From positions 1 through 64,000 of the forward strand of contig JACPOC010000034.1 of NCBI GenBank assembly GCA_016185125.1: a stretch of DNA of 64,000 nt, in the 5' to 3' direction. Under the pieces are notes generated by a model. That model was given only the letters and a program-made list of their open reading frames with translations, made no database searches and was not told where the DNA came from. Both the position numbers and the translations under genes were made by a program. The DNA is from Bacteroidota bacterium (GTDB lineage: Bacteria; Bacteroidota; Bacteroidia; B-17B0; Aurantibacillaceae). Below, piece after piece: positions 17,495 through 25,232 of this stretch (positions are counted from its first letter, which is position 1; each line of letters starts with the position of its first letter).

Positions 17495-18973
17495 GTGAAA
17501 TTTGAAAAGTATTCAAGTGCAAAACTTGAATCAAACATTCTAGCAAATAAGATTTCAAATTTATTAAATCAATCTTTCTTTAAAGAGATTTCAAGACCAA
17601 CTTCATTAAAATTAAATAGTCCGGTTCTTCAAAGAAAAAGCGGTTATAGAGAGGTATTGAATGCTTGGTTAAAATTTGACTTAGCAGCTAAGCTAATTTG
17701 GCACGGTGGTGATAATGTATATGATGCTGGTAAAAAAGACATTGCTGCTTTATATGAATATTGGCTTTTCTTTACGTTGTTAGATATTTTGAAAGATGTA
17801 TTTGAAATTGAGCCAAAAAGTATAAATGAATTAATTCAGTTTGATAAAGGTAAACTTTCATTGAATTTGAAACAAGGAACAGCCATTGCTTTAAAGGGTG
17901 TTTACAAATCAGTTTCAAGAAATTTAAACATTCAGTTTTCATATAATCGTTCCTTTGGTGGTGGAAAGACATATCCAGACGGCGGGAGTTATACTACAAC
18001 ACTTCGCCCAGATTATACTTTATCAATTTGGCCTGAGGAAATAAAGAATTCTAAAGAGGCTGAAATAAAAGAACTAATCACTCATATACATTTTGATGCA
18101 AAATATAAAGTAAATAATTTTTATGATTTAATTTCTAAACCTCAAGGTGAAGAGCTATCAAAAGATGATGAAGAAAAACTATTAAAGGAAGAGGAAGAAG
18201 AAACAAAATCAGGTAATTTCAAAAATCAGGATCTTTTAAAAATGCATGCTTACAAAGATGCTATCAGAAGAACAGGTGGAGCTTATGTATTGTATCCAGG
18301 AGAGGGAGAAGATGAACCTTTCCGAGGTTTTCATGAATTAATACCAGGATTAGGGGCATTTGTAATTAAACCAAATGGGAAGGATAATGACAAAGAACAT
18401 TTAAAATCATTCATAAAGAAAGTCGTAAACAACTTCCTTGATAGAGCATCACAAAGAGAATATACTGCTGTTAAAACTTATGACATTCACAAAGAATTTA
18501 AAGATGATAGCGATATACTTAATGAGCCTATTCCAGAATATATTAGTGGAGTAAAATTAATTCCGAGTGAAGCATTTGTTTTAGTGGGTTATTATAAGGA
18601 TAAAAATCATTTGGATTGGATTATTGATAGCAAACTTTACAATGTTCGTTATGGTGATAAATATGAATTGAGTGCTAATGAAATTGGCTCAAAATATCTT
18701 TTACTATACTCTAAAGATCAAACAGAATCTAATAAATTTTACAAGCTTAGTTCAAAAGGTCCAAAAGTTTATACAGATACCGAATTAAAAGATGATTTGA
18801 AATATAAAACCAAACCATCACAGCCAATGTATTTAGTATACACTATTGATGATAACATTGAAAAAGAATTTGAAAATTTAGAATTCGATTTAATCAAAAT
18901 TAAAAATCTAGGGGTTAACAAAAGACCTATATCAATTGACCTTGAACATTTATTAAAAAAGGCAAAGATTTAG
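17495..18973 (+). CDS. DUF2357/DUF524 PD-(D/E)XK nuclease, 5'-truncated
   Basis: A 492-residue frame beginning at GTG. Conserved sequence continues upstream in the same frame to 17369 (SIPTKIDSTRKKE, then ENRFIKHALEEF), with no start codon before a TAA at 17366-17368. The N-terminal DUF2357 region has therefore been removed. The nuclease core is intact: Glu88 in YEYW, RPDYTL at 171-176 and FDAKYK at 200-205. In complete loci this protein is the nuclease partner of an McrB-like AAA GTPase in modification-dependent restriction. No such ATPase is present, so it is probably a defunct restriction component. Confidence 0.75.
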   Translation: MKFEKYSSAKLESNILANKISNLLNQSFFKEISRPTSLKLNSPVLQRKSGYREVLNAWLKFDLAAKLIWHGGDNVYDAGKKDIAALYEYWLFFTLLDILKDVFEIEPKSINELIQFDKGKLSLNLKQGTAIALKGVYKSVSRNLNIQFSYNRSFGGGKTYPDGGSYTTTLRPDYTLSIWPEEIKNSKEAEIKELITHIHFDAKYKVNNFYDLISKPQGEELSKDDEEKLLKEEEEETKSGNFKNQDLLKMHAYKDAIRRTGGAYVLYPGEGEDEPFRGFHELIPGLGAFVIKPNGKDNDKEHLKSFIKKVVNNFLDRASQREYTAVKTYDIHKEFKDDSDILNEPIPEYISGVKLIPSEAFVLVGYYKDKNHLDWIIDSKLYNVRYGDKYELSANEIGSKYLLLYSKDQTESNKFYKLSSKGPKVYTDTELKDDLKYKTKPSQPMYLVYTIDDNIEKEFENLEFDLIKIKNLGVNKRPISIDLEHLLKKAKI

Positions 18974-19060
18974 TGACAGAATATCTGTTGTTTAGTTATA
19001 GCCTTTTTTAAGTTACACTATATCCAAAATTAATACTAAACATAAAAGTCATAATTAATA

Positions 19061-20839
19061 ATGCCACATTTACTTACAGAAATTACAATTAAAAACTTCA
19101 GGTCAATAAAAAACGAATCATTTGAGTTGTCTGCATTTACACCTCTTGTTGGCTATAATAACGCAGGAAAATCAAATATGCTTGAAGCTATAAAATGGCT
19201 TTTAAGAAAAACTTCCTTGTCAGACAACTCCTTCAATGACATTACACAAGAGGTTGAAATAGAAGGAAAAATAATTGGAATTACAGCAGCTATTCTAGCA
19301 CAGTTACCAGCAAATCAAAGTGCTTCAATTCAACCTTTTTTATTTACAGATTCTCTATATATTAAAAGAGTTCAGCCCTTGTCAAATGTTGGAGTTGCTC
19401 AAATTAAATTATTAGTAAAAGACCCTGCAAGCTTTGGAACAGCAACAGAATGGAGAGCGAATCCTACTGGTTTAGATCAGGCAATACAAGTGTTGTTTCC
19501 AGAACCAATTCATATAGGTGCAATGGAGAATTCGGAAGAAGATGTAAGTAAAAGTAAAAACACAACTACAATCGGTAAATTACTTGCAGAGATAATTGGC
19601 CCAATACAAGCAAGTTATAGCACTCAAGTTCAAACTGCATTAGATGGTATAAAAGAACTCTTAGATGCCGACGGTACTTCTAGGGCATCAGAATTAAATG
19701 ATTTTGACACAGCTGTAAATAGTAAAGTTGAGTCATTCTTTCCTGGAGTAAGTATTAAAGTACATGTGCCAACACCTGAATTGAAAGAAGTGTTTTCTAA
19801 AGGAACTATTAAAGTATTTGAAAATCTAAATCCAACAGGTAAAGATGTCTCTGCTTTGGGCCATGGAGCACAAAGGTCTATTCAAATGGCTTTAGTTCAA
19901 CACTTGGCAGACATCAAAAGGGGAGTTAGTGCACAAGCATCAAATACAATACTTTTAATTGATGAGCCTGAATTGTATTTACATCCACAAGCAATTGAGG
20001 TTTTAAGAGATGCACTTAAAACGCTTTCAAATCAAGGATATCAGGTGATTTTTTCTACGCATTCTCCTTTTATGATAACATCTAAAGATGTAGAAAACAC
20101 GTTGTTAATTAGAAAAAATGATACGCTAGGAACTCATAAAAGAAATTCTTTGAGAACAGCAATCACAACAGTTGCAGCTGCCCATCCTAGTCAATTAGCA
20201 ATCATATTTTCATTAAGTAATTCATCAAATATTCTTTTTGCTGAAAAAGTAATTTTAGCTGAAGGTAAAACTGAGAATAGATTGCTACCAAAGATTATCC
20301 AAAAAGTAACTAGTCGCACATTAGGTCTTCATAAAACAGCATTAGTTCCAATTGACGGATCAGGTAGTACAAGAAAAACAATTGAAGTTTTAACAGCAAT
20401 GGCAATTCCAACTAAAGCAATTGTTGATCTTGATTATGCTTTAAAAGAAGGTGAAAGCCAAGGTTTTTTAACTGCTGGTGACGCTGATGTAGCGGCAATT
20501 AAAGCTCATCTTGCCGTAATCGCTCCCTCACATTCAATAAATTTAAATGGTGGTTGGCCAACAAAAGCTGGCAGCGCGATGATAGCTTCAGAAGCATTTT
20601 CTTTACTAGCTAGAGAGCCAGCAATTCAATCAAATCTTATTTCGTTAAAAGCTAAGATGCAAACCGCTGGAATTTATATTTGGACTAAGGGAGCTATTGA
20701 AGACCATTTGGGAGGTGTATCAAAGGATGAAGTGGGTTGGGCAAATTTCAACTCAAGACTTGAAACTGAAGCTTTGAATGTTATTTTACCAACAGATCAT
20801 GCTGAGATAAATGATTTAGTAACATGGTTGTTATCATAA
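19061..20839 (+). CDS. OLD-family ATP-dependent nuclease (ABC ATPase-TOPRIM)
   Basis: A 592-residue protein. The N-terminal ABC-type ATPase has Walker A GYNNAGKSN (31-39), a signature-like GHGAQRSIQMAL, Walker B ILLIDEPELYLHP and H-loop STHSPFM. A C-terminal TOPRIM nuclease follows (ILAEGKTENRLLP with the catalytic Glu, later DLDYAL). This is the plan of OLD (overcoming lysogenization defect) nucleases used in phage defence. No UvrD-like helicase follows, so it is a single-gene (class 1) type rather than Gabija. It lies 87 bases after the DUF2357 gene and may form a defence pair with it by location only. Confidence 0.9.
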   Translation: MPHLLTEITIKNFRSIKNESFELSAFTPLVGYNNAGKSNMLEAIKWLLRKTSLSDNSFNDITQEVEIEGKIIGITAAILAQLPANQSASIQPFLFTDSLYIKRVQPLSNVGVAQIKLLVKDPASFGTATEWRANPTGLDQAIQVLFPEPIHIGAMENSEEDVSKSKNTTTIGKLLAEIIGPIQASYSTQVQTALDGIKELLDADGTSRASELNDFDTAVNSKVESFFPGVSIKVHVPTPELKEVFSKGTIKVFENLNPTGKDVSALGHGAQRSIQMALVQHLADIKRGVSAQASNTILLIDEPELYLHPQAIEVLRDALKTLSNQGYQVIFSTHSPFMITSKDVENTLLIRKNDTLGTHKRNSLRTAITTVAAAHPSQLAIIFSLSNSSNILFAEKVILAEGKTENRLLPKIIQKVTSRTLGLHKTALVPIDGSGSTRKTIEVLTAMAIPTKAIVDLDYALKEGESQGFLTAGDADVAAIKAHLAVIAPSHSINLNGGWPTKAGSAMIASEAFSLLAREPAIQSNLISLKAKMQTAGIYIWTKGAIEDHLGGVSKDEVGWANFNSRLETEALNVILPTDHAEINDLVTWLLS

Positions 20840-20955
20840 GACAAAAAAAATTCCTTCGTCTTTACATAAAGTAAACTTTCTAATCAAAACATTTTTATGC
20901 GAATTATATCACTTTTCGATATAGTTGTAATAAAATAGTTCTTCTACTGCTTTCA

Positions 20956-21079
20956 TTATATGTATTTGCATATAAATTGAGCAATTATATAAATATTATA
21001 TGCTTATGCATATAATCTAACTATTCGATTTTCGTATAATAGATCAGTAAATAATATAAACTATACAGTTTTCGTATAA
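20956..21079. repeat. AT-rich palindromes and iteron-like direct repeats
   Basis: TTATATG/CATATAA (20956-20975), a 9-bp ATTATATGC/GCATATAAT hairpin (20995-21016), and TTTTCGTATAA at 21029 and 21069, spaced 40 bp. A related TTTTCGATATAG lies near 20913. The arrangement resembles replication or regulatory iterons. Confidence 0.55.
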
Positions 21080-21418
21080 AATAGTAACAGGTAAAGTGGT
21101 GTTCCTCAGCAGGTGCAAAGCAACAAGCCTCGCCAAACCAAAATAGCACATGCTCTGCTTAATCTTTTCAAGGCATTTCGCATAAGCTATTTTGCCAAAG
21201 GTTGCTGAAGCAAGTTTGTCATGGTTGTTGCAATTTACACGTGCTTTCGTCACGGTAGCCTACTTTGCCCTTCAAGTAACTTCATTCACTCCGTTCCATT
21301 TCACCCGTTACATCCGCTACGCTACTTACACTGGGTTTCATTTCACTTCATTCATTCAGTCACTTTCAGTCCACCGGCTACCAACTTTTCAGCTCGCCTG
21401 CATAGTCGTTCGGGCTTC

Positions 21419-21467
21419 GTGCATTTTTGTAATTTGTTGCAATGAAAATATGCAACAAAAAATGCAC
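21419..21467. repeat. Large imperfect hairpin 1
   Basis: Outer arms GTGCATTTTT (21419-21428) and AAAAATGCAC (21458-21467) enclose inner arms TTGTTGCA (21434-21441) and TGCAACAA (21451-21458). Confidence 0.75.
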
Positions 21468-21470
21468 TCG

Positions 21471-21533
21471 TGTTGTCTATCGTGTGGCATAAATTAAGGT
21501 AGATTAATTTATTATTTTGCCACACTTGCAACA
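21471..21533. repeat. Large nested hairpin 2
   Basis: Three nested complementary arm pairs: TGTTG/CAACA outermost, GTGTGGCA (21482-21489)/TGCCACAC (21518-21525), and AAATTAA (21491-21497)/TTAATTT (21504-21510). It is adjacent to hairpin 1. Confidence 0.75.
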
Positions 21534-21740
21534 TAGTTTGCATCCGCTCTCGTGCCTCAAGCTCCCATGCTGCACACCCTCTCTCCACTCGCAGGTGGCT
21601 CGCCGCACAACGGATTGCAAATCATTTCATTTCGTTCGTGCCTCACTTCATTTCATTTTTTGCAACCGTTTTCCCGACACACGCTCAAGGCTGTTTTACC
21701 TTTCACTTTCCAATTGAAGAATGCAATAACCAATTATGCT

Positions 21741-22394
21741 TTAAAGATTCTTATACAACTTTACCAATTTTTCTCTTGTCTCATCTTTTAAATTTCCATA
21801 ATACTCCAATCCTGGAATTTTATCATTTAAATAAGCTTTTTCGGTAAGAAGCTGCAAATAAAGATTAAGAGGTTCCACATCCAATTCAATTGTCAATATT
21901 TGCCCACCATTATAAATTTCATGGTTTACATTTTTGACCCAAAAAGTCTCAAAACCTAAAATGGGTTTAACAAATGAAAAAGTAAATTTCTCTCCTGCTC
22001 TAGGTATGACACCTAATCCTACACGAAAATAAACGCGCTCACCAAAACAGTTAATTAATACCTGACAAAGCTTTCTGTTACGATCCACAAACTTGCTCGG
22101 GTCATCAACATTTAACTTAAATATTGCAAAATAAATATCTCGTAAATCTGTACCTATATGAGAGTATGGGATTCCAGCCATTTTATAAATTTCCTTTAAA
22201 TCAGGAAACTCTTTTCCGGTACTAGTTAAAACTGGTTCGTACGATAGGATCCAATGCAACAATTTTTCATAGGTTTCTTCTTTTTTAAAATTTCGTAGAA
22301 GCCCACAGTAATGCGTATTATTCATTAGTGCTTCCAAAAAATCCTTGCTATTGCCTTTATACTTAAATCCGTTATCTATTATTACTTTTCCCAT
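21741..22394 (-). CDS. Hypothetical protein of the element
   Basis: A 217-residue soluble protein starting MGKVIIDNGFKYKGN. It has an alpha-helical first half (FLEALMNN, LLHWILSYEP) and a C-terminal helix DETREKLVKLYKNL. I recognise no domain. It stands alone on the minus strand between the palindrome-rich region and the basic ORF. The long clean frame in an AT-rich setting supports it as real. Confidence 0.65.
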   Translation of the reverse strand: MGKVIIDNGFKYKGNSKDFLEALMNNTHYCGLLRNFKKEETYEKLLHWILSYEPVLTSTGKEFPDLKEIYKMAGIPYSHIGTDLRDIYFAIFKLNVDDPSKFVDRNRKLCQVLINCFGERVYFRVGLGVIPRAGEKFTFSFVKPILGFETFWVKNVNHEIYNGGQILTIELDVEPLNLYLQLLTEKAYLNDKIPGLEYYGNLKDETREKLVKLYKNL

Positions 22395-22704
22395 CTTTTT
22401 AATATAAAATTATACATAAATAAAGTTTAGCTAATGGCTAAGCTCATTCGCAACTTCTATTACAAAAATAAAAAAAGAGGCGCAATTTAAGGCTTTCCAC
22501 TTTCGGTTTTCAAGGTCAAGCCTTTCAGGTTTTGCAAAAATAATCTCCACCCTACGGGTAGTATTTTTTTTGTCAAAAACCTTGCACAACCTCCGTTGCC
22601 AGCCTTTTCAAATTGCTTTCTTTTTTCATTTTTTTCGGGCTTTTCTTTAGCTCGTTTTTTTGCTTTTTTCTTTGTTTTCAATTAATCAAAAAATCACAGC
22701 ATAG
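22395..22704. other. Intergenic region with possible basic ORF
   Basis: Holds the low-confidence 64-residue ORF described separately and AT-rich flanks. No terminator or promoter stands out. Confidence 0.4.
22487..22681 (-). CDS. Possible small highly basic protein
   Basis: A 64-residue frame: the N-terminal third is almost all Lys, Glu and Arg, followed by GGCARFLTKKILPVGWRLF and LKGLTLKTESGKP. From memory, similar sequence recurs near mobile genes in Bacteroidota, but I cannot verify this. It could instead be noncoding or a transfer-related DNA site. Low confidence. Confidence 0.3.
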   Translation of the reverse strand: MKTKKKAKKRAKEKPEKNEKRKQFEKAGNGGCARFLTKKILPVGWRLFLQNLKGLTLKTESGKP

Positions 22705-22740
22705 GTGGAAAAAGGGAAACAAACCCTTAAAAAAATAGTT

Positions 22741-23166
22741 ATGCTAAAAAACAAAATCAAAACCCACAAATCCGGTAAAATGTACAATCAACCGCACTTC
22801 TTTATTTTAAACAAAGGTTTAAATTCTGGTAAGCCATTCAATCATTATGTTGTCAATTCGTTTGTGTTTTTGGCGGATAACAAAGCAGAAAAAGAGTTTT
22901 ACTATTTCTTATTATTAGGCCTATGGGAGCTTCGTTTCTTTCGCAAACATCTTAAGGGTTCCGTAATTGAATATGTGCGCTTAGGCGATGTTATTGATGT
23001 TATAGATGAAACTTTAAACTCAGTTAATAGTGGCAATCGTTCATTTTCTGATGTTCAAAATACCTTAGCGCAAATTGAGGCTCATCAAATAAATCTTCAA
23101 GCGCAATTAGATCATTTAATGCAATTGCGTAAAGCTCTATTTTATAAATATTTAAAAAGTAAGTAA
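22741..23166 (+). CDS. Conserved hypothetical (DUF6943-like)
   Basis: A 141-residue protein from ATG at 22741; a longer GTG start at 22705 exists but adds only a short basic tail. KSGKMYNQPHFFILNKGLNSG, VVNSFVFLADN and FYYFLLLGLW...FRKHLKGSVI fit a Bacteroidota conserved-hypothetical family I associate with DUF6943, with moderate certainty. The C-terminal part is a predicted coiled coil (TLAQIEAHQINLQAQLDHL). It converges on the small-gene cluster across a shared terminator. Confidence 0.65.
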   Translation: MLKNKIKTHKSGKMYNQPHFFILNKGLNSGKPFNHYVVNSFVFLADNKAEKEFYYFLLLGLWELRFFRKHLKGSVIEYVRLGDVIDVIDETLNSVNSGNRSFSDVQNTLAQIEAHQINLQAQLDHLMQLRKALFYKYLKSK

Positions 23167-23175
23167 ATAAAAAAA

Positions 23176-23198
23176 GCCCTGCACATTTTGTGCAGGGC
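23176..23198. terminator. Shared bidirectional terminator
   Basis: A perfect 10-bp stem GCCCTGCACA / TGTGCAGGGC with a 3-base loop, flanked by an A-run on the left. It separates the converging DUF6943-like gene and the small-gene cluster. Confidence 0.85.
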
Positions 23199-23217
23199 CT
23201 TACAGATTAATTTAAAA

Positions 23218-23403
23218 TTACTTAAACCTCTTGACTAACCACTTCAACAACAGCGACACGCTAAAACTAACCACTGCACCAAGTGAAGCAAGGATAACTG
23301 TTTTTAAAATATCTGATGAACCAACGTTCACTGCTACGGTTAAGACCGTTCCGGAAACAGTACCCAGGATAGTTCCGTTTTCTATGTTGTTGTGTGTTGA
23401 CAT
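23218..23403 (-). CDS. Small membrane protein (cluster gene 5)
   Basis: A 61-residue protein. After a short polar N-terminus (MSTHNNIENGT) it has one or two hydrophobic segments (GTVLTVAVNVGS; TVILASLGAVVSFSVSLLL) and a basic tail KWLVKRFK. It resembles small coat or holin-like proteins only in general form. Last gene of the minus-strand cluster, 3 bases after the 90-residue gene. Confidence 0.65.
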   Translation of the reverse strand: MSTHNNIENGTILGTVSGTVLTVAVNVGSSDILKTVILASLGAVVSFSVSLLLKWLVKRFK

Positions 23404-23406
23404 AAA

Positions 23407-23679
23407 TTAGTGATTGTGTTTTCCGGCATCAGCCTTTGTTAGTTTTGAACCTGCTCTGGCAGTCACATTAGGTGTGGTAAAACATTCATCCACTTTGAAT
23501 GAATCAATTCGCACTTCCATATTATCTTTTAAAATAATACTGTCTTTTGCCGAAGCCGATTTGATAGCTTTTGCACTGGCTTCAAAAGTGTCAATCAATT
23601 CACCACTTTTTTTGTCAAGGGTTCTGATTTTAACTTCAACCTCTAAAGTACTTTTTACTGTTTTTTCTTGTTCTAACAT
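23407..23679 (-). CDS. KADAG-motif protein, single repeat (cluster gene 4)
   Basis: A 90-residue soluble protein with a strand-rich body (STLEVEVKIRTLDKKSGEL). Its C-terminus, GSKLTKADAGKHNH, carries the same AKLTKADAG-type motif found three times in the neighbouring 112-residue protein. The body shows no known domain. Function unknown; sharing a short motif across adjacent genes suggests a common partner or modification. Confidence 0.7.
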   Translation of the reverse strand: MLEQEKTVKSTLEVEVKIRTLDKKSGELIDTFEASAKAIKSASAKDSIILKDNMEVRIDSFKVDECFTTPNVTARAGSKLTKADAGKHNH

Positions 23680-23879
23680 GATTTTAATTTTATTGATTAA
23701 ACATTTTTTAAACTAATCCTGAATCAGCTTTAGTGAATTTTGCGCCACAACGCTCGTGAACATTCACATCGATATCAGGAATAATTCCTGCATCGGCTTT
23801 TGTTATTTTAGCAGTTACCCAAATCTCATGGGATAATTCAGCGTTATACCCTGCATCAGCTTTGGTTAATTTTGCGCCA
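23423..23879 (-). repeat. Four copies of the KADAG-coding sequence
   Basis: Related stretches of about 29 bases at 23423, 23718, 23787 and 23850 encode the motif. Three lie in the 112-residue gene (spacing 69 and 63 bases), one at the end of the 90-residue gene. Confidence 0.75.
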
Positions 23880-24046
23880 TCACAAGTGATGTTCAAAATA
23901 ATTTTACCAACACAAGGATCATCTTGCGATTCGTGGTTCATGATTTTTATTTCTTGTTGCTCATGTGCAACTTCGTTAGCACATGGAATTACTTGCAACT
24001 CAACTTTTGTTTGAGTTTTTTCGATTTGATTTTTTTCTTCAGTCAT
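23708..24046 (-). CDS. KADAG-motif protein, three repeats (cluster gene 3)
   Basis: A 112-residue protein. After a polar N-terminal region (about 1-45) it has three repeats: GAKLTKADAGYN, TAKITKADAGII and GAKFTKADSGLV, spaced about 21-23 residues, the last at the very C-terminus. The intervening segments are strand-like and contain scattered Cys (PCANE, DDPCVG, ITCDG, ERCGAK). No signal peptide. No known family recognised. Confidence 0.72.
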   Translation of the reverse strand: MTEEKNQIEKTQTKVELQVIPCANEVAHEQQEIKIMNHESQDDPCVGKIILNITCDGAKLTKADAGYNAELSHEIWVTAKITKADAGIIPDIDVNVHERCGAKFTKADSGLV

Positions 24047-24073
24047 TTTGATAATGATTTTAATAATTAGTAT

Positions 24074-24301
24074 TCAATTAGTTTTTTCTTTTTCGCCTTC
24101 GCTTGTTGTTACAGCTTGGCTTACCGCAGTCGCTACGCTTCCTGCTACAATTAAGTAACCTCCAATGGTTACTACAATTGCAGGGATTGCAATAGGGGAG
24201 GCAATGATTACGCCACCTGCGGCAGCTAATCCTAGTCCAACATTTCTTAATATTTTAAAGAACTTTGGCGTTGGTGCTTTTAATCTATCAATGAGTTTCA
24301 T
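24074..24301 (-). CDS. Small two-helix membrane protein (cluster gene 2)
   Basis: A 75-residue protein with a basic N-terminus (MKLIDRLKAPTPKFFKILRN), a glycine/alanine-rich hydrophobic hairpin (GLAAAGGVIIASP, then AIVVTIGGYLIVAGS) and a charged C-terminal tail. It should insert in the membrane. Resembles holins or minor virion membrane proteins in layout only. Confidence 0.68.
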   Translation of the reverse strand: MKLIDRLKAPTPKFFKILRNVGLGLAAAGGVIIASPIAIPAIVVTIGGYLIVAGSVATAVSQAVTTSEGEKEKTN

Positions 24302-24336
24302 TGTTTCTTTTTTTAATGATTAATAAATTGATTTTA

Positions 24337-24366
24337 AAAGCCCTGGGCATAAATGCCTAGGGCTTT
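24337..24366 (-). terminator. Terminator or attenuator after cluster gene 1
   Basis: A 13-bp stem with one G-T wobble (AAAGCCCTGGGCA / TGCCTAGGGCTTT) and a 4-base loop, just downstream of the 249-residue gene. It should reduce read-through into the four smaller genes, so the first gene may be expressed more strongly. Confidence 0.8.
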
Positions 24367-24370
24367 AATT

Positions 24371-25120
24371 TTAAGATACTTCAACAACGCTTAACGCATT
24401 GTAGGTTCCGTTTTTTAATGAGTACTGAACGGTGTTTACCATTTGGAAGAACTCAATTTGTAATAAAAACAAATTAGTTCCTGCACCGGTCGGTGCAGCA
24501 GTAGGAGTTAAAACAACGTTACTTGATATAGCGTTAATCGGAACGTTTACTACGTTCGAAAACTTAACATCTGAAACATTGTTTGTGAAATCCACTTTAC
24601 CCCAGGCACCTTTAATTGCCATATGAGTTGCTCCAATTGGATATGCAATATCATTAATTGGAACAAGCCCATTGATGGTTATGATTCCTGTTGCCGGAGC
24701 TACAGTAAAAGGTTTGTATAAGATGCTGCCTAAAATTGCTTTATCATTGAAATTAAAGCCTTTTAACAAAGCTTTAGCAGTTGGTAAAGCAATGGCAACA
24801 CCCACAGCTCTTTTGCCTCTTACAGAAGTTGCATCAAGGTTTTTGATGTCTGTCATTAACTTCGTTAATCGTGAGGTTACACGATTATCTGAAGCTGTCA
24901 TCATCATAGGTCTTAATGCACTTCTCATTAGCTTTCCGGAACTGGCAGATGATCCAAATTCAGCTCCGTTTTCACGTGTGCGAATAAAAGCGGCATCGTT
25001 TGCAATGCGTGAAGCATCTACGCCACCTTTCTCACGAGCTAAATGGCCATCCTGAGTTTTGTAAAAGGAAATATCTCCGATTTTCCCTTTTAACTTGATG
25101 ATTCCTTTTTGTCTTGCCAT
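24371..25120 (-). CDS. Conserved hypothetical, 249 residues (cluster gene 1)
   Basis: The N-terminus MARQKGIIKLKGKIGDISFY followed by KTQDGHLAREKGGVD and FIRTRENGAEFG is strongly patterned. The first half is basic and helical, with repeated Arg/Lys. The second half is strand-rich (YKPFTVAPATGIITI, GAWGKVDFTNNVSDV) and ends VEVS. I recall similar proteins in Bacteroidota genomes annotated only as hypothetical. Its own promoter and terminator suggest strong expression. A structural or DNA-associated role is plausible, but no function is known. Confidence 0.75.
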   Translation of the reverse strand: MARQKGIIKLKGKIGDISFYKTQDGHLAREKGGVDASRIANDAAFIRTRENGAEFGSSASSGKLMRSALRPMMMTASDNRVTSRLTKLMTDIKNLDATSVRGKRAVGVAIALPTAKALLKGFNFNDKAILGSILYKPFTVAPATGIITINGLVPINDIAYPIGATHMAIKGAWGKVDFTNNVSDVKFSNVVNVPINAISSNVVLTPTAAPTGAGTNLFLLQIEFFQMVNTVQYSLKNGTYNALSVVEVS

Positions 25121-25153
25121 GATTGTGATTTTTAAATTGATTTACATTTTGTC

Positions 25154-25172
25154 AACTGCTGCGCAGTCAGTT
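25154..25172. repeat. Palindrome upstream of cluster gene 1
   Basis: AACTG, the 8-bp palindrome CTGCGCAG, T and CAGTT form an imperfect dyad 34 bases upstream of the 249-residue gene. Possible operator or leader hairpin. Confidence 0.5.
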
Positions 25173-25224
25173 TTCAAAATGGTCAAACTTCATTCTTATC
25201 GCGAATAGAAATCGTTTGACATTA

Positions 25225-25232
25225 CAAAACTA
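25225..25232 (-). promoter_or_regulatory. Candidate promoter of the small-gene cluster
   Basis: On the minus strand this reads TAGTTTTG, matching TAnnTTTG, 104 bases before the 249-residue ORF. A TTG at 25249-25251 gives a somewhat short -33 spacing (16 bases). Confidence 0.45.

Larger units (their letters stand above)
20840..21740. other. Gene-free palindrome-rich region of the element
   Basis: About 900 bases with no credible gene. The left third is AT-rich, with palindromes (20956-20975, 20995-21016) and two direct copies of TTTTCGTATAA (21029-21039, 21069-21079). The right part has different composition, rich in TTCATT and TCGTTCG patterns, and contains two large nested hairpins (21419-21467, 21471-21533). 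An origin, transfer origin or structured RNA are possibilities; none is proven. Confidence 0.55.

Noticed and set aside
19061-20839. Gabija system
   Set aside because: The OLD-like GajA part is plausible but no UvrD-like GajB helicase follows.
21419-21533. Integron attC sites or a retron msr-msd RNA
   Set aside because: No complete RYYYAAC/GTTRRRY pair, no integron integrase and no reverse transcriptase in the window.
21192-21847. Several overlapping ORFs of 60-100 codons in the palindrome-rich region
   Set aside because: Compositionally odd peptides rich in Phe, His, Ser and Cys, overlapping on both strands, with no conserved pattern; best read as noncoding.
23708-24046. KADAG repeats as seed-maturation (LEA) or calcium-binding motifs
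   Set aside because: TKADAG recalls SMP-type and EF-hand-like loops only superficially; the rest of those motifs is missing.
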